From Rugalucina vietnamica (taxonomy: Eukaryota; Mollusca; Bivalvia; Lucinida; Lucinidae): 64,000 nt of DNA. Positions 28,901 to 37,900 of the stretch are shown here, in pieces. The notes under the pieces are model-generated. The model searched no databases. It saw only the letters and a list, made by a program, of their open reading frames with translations, and was not told where the DNA came from. Position 1 is the stretch's first letter. Each line of letters begins with the position of its first letter. The translations under genes and the position numbers were made by a program. The stretch covers positions 44,812,760 through 44,876,759 of the forward strand of contig OZ024873.1 in the NCBI GenBank assembly GCA_964017185.1. Direction: 5' to 3'.

Positions 28901-31900
28901 TATAAGTAATACCTATCAAACAACAGGCAACGCCAACCAACATTCATACAGCCAGGCGCGTACCAAGGCGCGCCTGGGTTATCTCCTAGGTTGACGCCCT
29001 GATTGACGTAGTCAAAGTTGCATTATTCTTTAACAGGCGTAAGAACATTGTTTCTAACAAAGGTCAATTAATACGTTAAACATGTACCTGAGATGCAATT
29101 TAATAATAATAAATCAAGTGTTCGTTTTGTTATCTTAGTCTTCGTACTGAAAAAGAAAATTATCCAAGTTAGGCTAAGCTAAATTCATCTAATTAATGCA
29201 TCAGACTCTGAATTGTGTTTATAGTTCGTAGCTAATAGGCCTACTATTGACAGTTTGCAAATCATCATCAACACGCTTTAGATAAGCCAACAGCACTATA
29301 ACAAACCAAACTGTCAATGCATTTGTGCTACGTCCGGGTCTACGCCTGGGTCTACGCCAGAGTCTACGCCTGGGTCTACGCCAGAGTCTACGCCTGGGTC
29401 TACGCCAGAGTTTACGCCTGGGTCTACGCCTTACTTTGCTGATCGAGGCGTGTTGCGTGGCGTAACCGTTTTGAACACTTAGCATGGCTAATAATATAAA
29501 TTATGATAAGAAATAATCATTAGTAAACATGTGCCAAGTTCGGCTAAAATTATTTAGGCCTATTTGTACAGTAAAGGGACTAAAGTTTCCAATCCGGTAC
29601 CCACCCAAAATGAGAGAACATCATGCACCAAGATCGACACCCATGTTGACTCATTCTACCTACAAACTCGTAAGTTTGTACACCAAGGCATATCAACAAC
29701 GATCCAGACACAGACGCCTCAGCATTTCAGGTGGAGACCCTTCAGCGTGAGTTGCCAGCCAATTCGCAACTCATACCCACGACCAAACAAGTGCCTCGCG
29801 CAGTGACGTCAGAAATGCTGTCGTCAAAATAACGTTCGGAACACTCGGATATGTACGTTCAACACGACTAAAAGGCGGCGAATGACAGCTTAGAAATCGA
29901 GTTTTGGAACGGGAATCGATGCAAAATACAGCCACAAAACACAATTTAGCAGAATAAGAACGGTATGCTTCGATTATGAAGAGTATGCTTGATTTATTCT
30001 GACCGTCAATAACCGATGTCATCGCGTATTTACTCGGGAAAACCGATGCGAAGTTGGCACATATTTGGTTCGGCCCTGGCTCGTTTCAGAATCCACTTTG
30101 ATACTCGTAAACAAATAAAAATACAAAAGCTTCTAAAATAACTGTGTATCCATAAGAATTACAGAAAATAGCCAGTGCCGTTACAGTATACATACCAAAT
30201 CACTTGTACCAGAGCTGTTAACAAACCAAAAATGCTGAGATGTATCAAATGAATGCTATGGAAATGAACTATGACTCTAAAGTCTAACATAAGCATGATC
30301 TGAGTTACAATATCATGAATTTCAATGAAAACATAATAAATAGGAATGAAAAAGAGGAAAAATTGAATGGGTAAATCTGCAAAATTACTTGTTTCTCGGC
30401 AACCAAGAATCCTTATATGCTAAAAATGGCATTCTAACACACCTCGCCTATATAGCCAATGGTAAAAAACATGTTATATTGTGCAACAATTTCACTGGGC
30501 GAATAAGCGTGACGTTACTTTGCGGCATTTGTGACGTCAGCTATCCCACAAAGCAGCGTTAGACGGTGAAACGTCGTTTTAGCGCACAACAAACGTAACA
30601 AGCGTGTGTAAATACCAGCATTACAGTCAAATATTTGGCGGGATATCTGCAATGCAATGGCGGAAAGCTGAACGATATCGACGGTTTCAGCAACATTTAT
30701 TCCGTTTATTGTGTGTTAGAATCGAAATAAATCAGCTCAAGTGCGTGAATTGTTGAGTAATAATTCACTGTTTGTCAGATAAATCACTCGCGCTCCGCGC
30801 TCGTGATTTGATCTTCTTTACAACTGACCTCCAAACAGTGAATTATTACTCAACAATTCACTGCTAGAGCTGATCTATTTCTTAATCAAATGGTTGCCAG
30901 TGCAATAATTTACCATCATGTACTACAATATATGTCATTTGAATTTTAGTTTTATGAATATTAACAAACCCTTTCGAATTTAGATGAAATTTACGGACAA
31001 AATAAGGCGGTATACATAGAAACTCACATATGTCCTGTATACTGATAGGCTGATAGCCCTATAGAGCTATAATTGGTATCAAATGATTGCTAGGACAAAT
31101 GTTCGATAACCATATATAGTCTGGCGGGTCAGCCGTCAAAATGAATTTTTGATAACTGATTTATCATTTTGACGTCTGACTCCAACACTATCAAAATTTC
31201 CAAAGTTCTATTAATATCTCTGCAAGCTGTTTTTAGACATTGATTTTATGGGGATTCCTAATCTGATTGGTTGATGGCTGGGTGCTGAGGTCATGCACTC
31301 TCTAAGAGCCAATCAGAAGCTCGCAGTTAGAATTGTCTCCCCTCTCAGATGACTTTTTTGTCAACCATGTTGAATGGATTCTTTTAAAAAATCATCAAAA
31401 TAAACAAAATTTGGATATGTTTTAGGAATTTTCAAATGGAGGTTTTTTTATTTTTTTTTATTTTTTTATTTTTTTATTTTTTTTTTTTTTTTTTTTTTTT
31501 TGTTTTACAATGTTTTACACCATTTGTTTGTATAAAAACTTGTTATTCTGTAAATAATGACTTTCACCCAAAAGTGGCGGACAGCTTGGCTTTTTGACAA
31601 TGTGCTGGAGTCAGACGGCAAAATGAACCACTGGGTATGATACTTCATTTTGACGGCTGACCAGTCAGACTAAACCATATACATCTAATATAAAAATCAT
31701 TAGTGATTTTAAATGTGTGGGCATTAATAAGATCTTTAAAAACCAGAGAAAAATCAACAAAAAGGAAGGGGTATATACCAGGTCCAAATCTCAGCTGCCA
31801 GTTTTCTTAGAGCGCTGAAAATGGTACCAATAGAAAGCAATGCTAATGCACTATTACCATTCAGTCTGATAGCCTAACCATAAGTTTTTTTTTAAATTTT

Positions 31901-34900
31901 GTAAATGTTACATAAAATTTCGAAAATTTGTAGTATTAGCAGAAAATTGAAGCATGTGCGCTAACAAAATTTATTGACTCTTGGTTGCCAGCTACACGCA
32001 TTCCCTGTATATCTCTATGCATGGCAATAAAATGTTGTCCTAGCTATGAATTGATACTATTTTGAGTTCTCTACACTAATGGAAATCGAGATATAAGCCA
32101 TTTTGTTGGTATACCCCCTTTGTTTTTCGTTGATTTTCTCTTATTTATATAGATCTCATTATTATTCATACAAAAGAAATAGCTTTTTATTTATATATCA
32201 GATTATAGTTATAGAATATTTTCCTAGCAATCATTTGATTCTAATTATAACTCACTAGGTCTATCAGTAGCGAAGATACATGTGCTTTTCTTTGTATACC
32301 ACCTTAGTTTTCCGTAATTTTCGTCTTGATTAGAAAGGTTTTGTTAATATTCATGAAACAAAGAGAATCAAATGACTTATATTTTGTAGTACTGGATGGT
32401 ATGATATTGTCCTAGCAATCAATTTTCAGCATGTTAGGGGTTTTGGTAGCCGAAGTCATTTTGTTGGTTTACCCGTTAAATTGTTCCACCTCTTCATTAA
32501 TATTTATGAAGATTTCATTTAAATTCATGAAATTGAAACTCAGATCATGCTAATATCAGATTTTAGGGTCATAATACATTTATGCAATGCTAATGCACTA
32601 TTACCATTGAGTCTGATAGCCTAACCATAAGTTGTTTTTTTTTTTATTTTGTAAATGTTACATAAAATTTCGAAAATTTGTAGTATTCGCAGAAAATTGA
32701 AGCATGTGCGCTAACAAAATTTATTGAATCTTGGTTGCCAGCTACACGCATTCCCTGTATATCTCAATGCATGGCAATAAAATGTTGTCCTAGCTATGAA
32801 TTGATACTATTTTGAGTTCTCTACACTAATGGAAATCGAGATATAAGCCATTTTGTTGGTATACCCCCTTTGTTTTTCGTTGATTTTCTCTTATTTATAT
32901 AGAACTCATTAGTATTCATACAAAAGAAATAGCTTTTTATTTATATATCAGATTATAGTTATAGAATATTTTCCTAGCAATCATTTGATTCTAATTATAA
33001 CTCACTAGGTCTATCGGGAGCGAAGATACATGTGCTTTTCTTTGTATACCACCTTAGTTTTCCGTAATTTTCGTCTTGATTAGAAAGGTTTTGTTAATAT
33101 TCATGAAACAAAGAAAATCAAATGACTTATATTTTGTAGTACTGGATGGTATGATATTGTCCTAGCAATCGATTTTCAGCATGTTAGGGCTTTTGGTAGC
33201 CGAAGTCATTTTGTTGGTTTACCCGTTAAATTGTTCCACCTCTTCATTAATATTTATGAAGATTTCATTTAAATTCATGAAATTGAAACTCAGATCATGC
33301 TAATATCAGATTTTAGGGTCATAATACATTGGCATAGCTTCATTTAATACTTTTTTCAGCATCCTGGGTTTGTAAACGGCTCTGGTACAAGTGATTTTGT
33401 AGTATACCCTCTATTTTTCAAGATTTTTCTCCCATTCTTTATGTGTTTCATTAATTCTCATGAATAAGCAAATTCAACGATTTGAATACGATTTGTAATA
33501 GGTATTTAGGTTAAATAGCTCGGTCCATGCATTCCTATGAGACCAATTATAGTATTCTAGAGCATGCTATTGTTGGTATATGACTATTTTTGTAGGTACA
33601 CCCTATTCTTTAGAATCACACTGCACTAGGGATGGGTATTGAAATTTTATATCATGCAAATACGCAAATGTGTAAATTGTTGAGGATAATATTTCATGGC
33701 TTTAAGGTGGTCCCTCAGACCACACTGGCAGCTATGAGAATTGATGTCAGGGATGCAAGGTAGATCTTGTAACACACCCAAAACCTTGCAATGACCATAG
33801 TTTTCCCTCTTTCTTTCTAGATTTTCGACATTTTTATTAATATTCATGAATGTGCAGATGCGATAATTTTCATCTAGGCCCATGATATCAATAAATTTGT
33901 CATTTGATTTTACTGGGTCAATAACAAAGTGACACAATGATAGTTTGGGCCTGAAATTAGTAAACTTGTGGATTTTTAACGATTTTTCTGTCTTTTTATT
34001 AAGTTTTCATTAAATTTCATAAATATGCAAGAAAGATAATTTATATTATTTATCATATGATAAAAGGGTTATGTCTTACAGTTCAACTGAGACCAGGTTC
34101 AGTGGTCTAGGATAAGTAATAGTGGAAACATTGATAATTTTGCATGTTCACTCCATGTTCAAGAATTATGTTAACGGTTGCCATGGAAACCATGCGGGTT
34201 TTTTTTTTATAATGCAAACGAGTTTATCTTTAAAAACAAAACTTCTTTGCATTTCTAAAGTCCCAAAGAACAATGCTGTATTGTTGCAAATAAAAAAAAA
34301 GAAAACAAAAACAAAAGAACAACCGCCAACGACTACCACCGGGGGGTGGGGTAACATTACCCCATACAAGAGGCAATTTTCCATCTAATATACTGTTTAA
34401 ACATATAGTTTTCTCTTGATAATAATTTAACGCTATTGTTTGAGTGTAAAGTATAATTCTAAAAAGATATTTGTTCTGAAAATATCAAAACGGGAGCACC
34501 AGGCGCATTTTCCTCTAATTTCTGCTATTATAAAAACTACGTTGGGTAGGCGTAAAGATTTCGTCCTATGTAAAAACTGCTACCACAATTTGACCGTACG
34601 CCGTGCCTAGAAATGTTGTAGAAGGTTCAATTATTATATATCCACCGTCAAACCTTTTCTGGGAGGTAAGCTGTGCCAGGTCAAAAACTAAGGCTGGTAC
34701 AGAAAACAGCCCCTGGTCTAGGCAGAGAAAATTACGACGTAATTATAACGCAACACACAAATGGCTTTTTAGCGTTACGAATAATCGTGCGATTTGTCTC
34801 GCTTGTTCTTTGTAATTCGTATTGACGCTTGTTAAAGCAATTTTTAATAATAAGAAAAAGACTGTATCATACCTGTATTTGGATCAAATCTGATGATTTT

Positions 34901-37900
34901 CCCAACACTATAACATGCTACCCAGAGTTTGTCTTCCGTGTCGATTGCCATGCCATCTGGGTAACCAAAGTAATCAAGAGTTTCGTCACCACCAAAGTCA
35001 ACCACAGTTCGCTCGTTGCCTAAAGGATAGGATACGAGCGAAAGTGTGTCGGTTCTAGTAAACCGCCCTTTTATTAGCATGAGCATCGATATATGAAGAT
35101 ATTTTGACGTCATGTCTCTGGGATATAATAGCTCGCGTGAGCTAACAAAGTAAGCTTATATGATGGACATGCTCTGGTGTCCGTCCGTCCATCGTCGTTC
35201 GTCCTCGTCGTCCGTCGTCGTCCACAATTTCAAAGATCTCCTCTGAAACCGCTTGGTCAATCAAAGCCAAACTTCATGCGGAGCATCCTTAGGAAGGGGG
35301 AATGAAAGTTTATATAAATGGTCCAGGTCACATGACCAAGATGGCCACCATAGCTATAAATAGCAAATCTTCTTCTCCAGAACCATTTAAATGGGGAAAA
35401 TTGTCAAAATGTCATTTGAAGAAGAAAAAAAAACTTGAAGGAAATGGGCAAATTGACTGAAGATATATGATTCTGAAAAAATTTGGACCAATCAAAGCCA
35501 AACTTAATGTGGAGCATCCTTTGGAAAGGGGATCAAAAGTATACGTAGGTTGTTCGGAAAGTTCGTGTAATTGTGTTATATCTCTCATAATTTTCACCCA
35601 TTGTACTGGAAAGTTGGTGTGCGTGAACGTCCACTTATTCTAAATTGTTGGTTGAAAAAAGAAAGAAAAGTAACCATAGAAACCGAAAATACAGGTTGTC
35701 ATGGCGTGCTCCGGGTACCCATACCTCACCTTTTTGTAATGAATATTTATTTATTATGTCTTTGTGCATCATCTTGGTTTTCACAGCATTTATAGAGGAC
35801 ATGTTGAAGTTAAATAAGGTATGTTTTGTTTTGTTTCACTGTGAATATTAGTTGAATGATCAAACAATTATTCGAACTTTCCGAACACCCCTCGTATATA
35901 GATGGTCCAGGTCACATGACCAAGATTACCGCCATGGCTATAAATAGCAAAGGCCTTTAAAATCTTCTTCTCCAGAACCTTTTAAAACTTGGCATGAAGC
36001 ATCAGGGAGAGGAGTTCTACAATGTTTATATAAATCATGACCCTGTGATGACCTTGACCTATTTTACGGCAAGGTCAACATAGGTGGCCCATGCATTTGA
36101 ATGGGAAAACTGTTAAAATGTCATTTGAAGAGAAAACATGAAGGAAATGAGCAAATGGACTAAAGATCTATGATTCTAAGAAAAATTGGACCCAAGGGGC
36201 TGGCCTGACCCCACCCCGGGGCATTATACATGTATATCATCATTATATTCAGAGATCTTCTTCTCTAAAACCGCTTGGCCAATAAAAGACAAATTTGTTA
36301 GAAGCATCTATAGGAAGGGGGAACCAATGAATACATAAATAATCCAGGTCACATGACCAAGATGGCTACCATGTCCATATATGGTAAAACCCTTCAAAAA
36401 TCTTATTCTGCGGACCCCGGGGGACAAATTGCAACAAAACTTGGCGTGTAGCATCGTGGACCAGAGTACTGCAATGTATACATTAATTATGACCCTGTGA
36501 TGATCTTGACCTTTTTACGGCAAGATCAATAATAGTCAAACAAGTTTATTAGTATACATGTATATCCCAGTTCTCAGGTGAGCGTTTACCATTGGTCCTC
36601 TAGTTTAAACGAAACAACATTAATAGGCCTACAGTATTATTCTTGATCTATCGCTATACATTCTCTCGAGAAAACCATCGGTTTGCAATTTTATCCATCT
36701 AGTTTCCAAAGCTGAGTTTTTCATTTAACCATTTTTGTATCGGACACGGTCGAAAGCATTTATATGACGTGTTCTTACACGGCATTGTTGCTGTGCTGAT
36801 AAGCGGTTTACTTACTCATAGTTCCAGATTCCAAGTCAAAGTCGTATGCCCAAACTTTCCGAGGAATCGAGTCAATGTAAAACATTGTCTTATTATCGGC
36901 AGTCCATGCGAGTCCATTTGATATACTGATATTCTCCTTGTGCTTTCTCAAAGTTCCGTCCCGCTCGAATGAATAAAGACCCCCTTGGTGGAGTTCTAGA
37001 TTTGCAGGAGATACTTCTATAGCCATAGTTCCTAAATAAACGGAAGCATTCAAACATAAGTAAATCATATAGAATAAACGCTTAGAGTCATTTCATGCAT
37101 TTTGGCAAATGTTTGCTAGCAAAGCATATGCAAAAATCGACATTTTGGTGGGTAGCTTGGATGCCATATTAAATTCATTTACTGTAGGGTACGACATTTG
37201 CTTCTGGGTTATCACAATGTTAATGACGGTTCTTTATCTATAGTAATCAGGGATTATTTAACTGATGAATGGAGAGGTTCTATCGAGCCACTGCACCAGC
37301 CGTTTACGATCCAAGCGTATTTTGTTCATTAGCTTATTATTAACGTTTTATTTTTTTTTTTATTTTATTTTTTTTTTTTTTTTTTATATTTTTTTTTTAT
37401 TTTATTTTTTTATCTTAATCTATCTTACCGCACCACAGTCTACCGGAAGCGTCACATTTTGCGTCGTTCATTCGGGTATTTTTGCCTGCCTCTACGGACG
37501 CTAGTTGTGTAACTTTCTTGGTTTCCCAGTCGAAGTGGGAGACCGTTTGTCCGAGGCCAAGCAGGTAACCACCCTTGCGACAGGGAACCACGAAAGAAAC
37601 CGATGTATCTGCAAATAGAACTGTACATCAATACAAAGACAACAACATAAAACTGCTTTACAACCACCGGAAACAAAGAATTTGGATCAACCTTGCGATG
37701 AAAGTCTGAAAATAGTCGAACAAACTAATTTTTACAGTAAATTTTGAAAACAAGTCAGCCATGACCAGGAATAGTGAGTCATCCTAGTAGAGAGCTCTTC
37801 CTCAAATGGTGGTCATTCATTTATATCTAGAAATTTTATGACGCAAACCTACCAAATGTATGTGTTTCGTGTTTCCCCGTCTTTGAATTCCATCTGAACA

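Larger units (their letters stand above)
23036..34673. repeat. Large divergent inverted repeat inside RGN intron 5
   Basis: The outer ends pair: CAACTTACCCGCCAGAAAAG on the left and the complement of CAGCTTACCTCCCAGAAAAG on the right. Further matches include CTACAACATTTCTAGGCACG with GGTCAAATTGTGGTAGCAGT, and the region 23380-24200 pairs with about 33480-34300. Both arms contain 'tattcatgaa...cattaa' units of about 185 bp. Whether this is one old element or inverted copies of a repeat array is unclear. Confidence 0.5.

Noticed and set aside
29219-29485. Arg/Pro/Trp-rich frame on the minus strand
   Set aside because: It is produced by the 12/24-bp minisatellite and has no splice or conservation support.
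26386-30883. One large element bounded by the two palindromic MITEs
   Set aside because: The inverted pair crosses the boundary of the TGTTA foldback (24509-28263), so it is more likely two independent copies in opposite orientation.
37452-37676. 74-residue minus-strand frame
   Set aside because: Wrong frame over RGN exon 3; the correct frame encodes the conserved regucalcin sequence.
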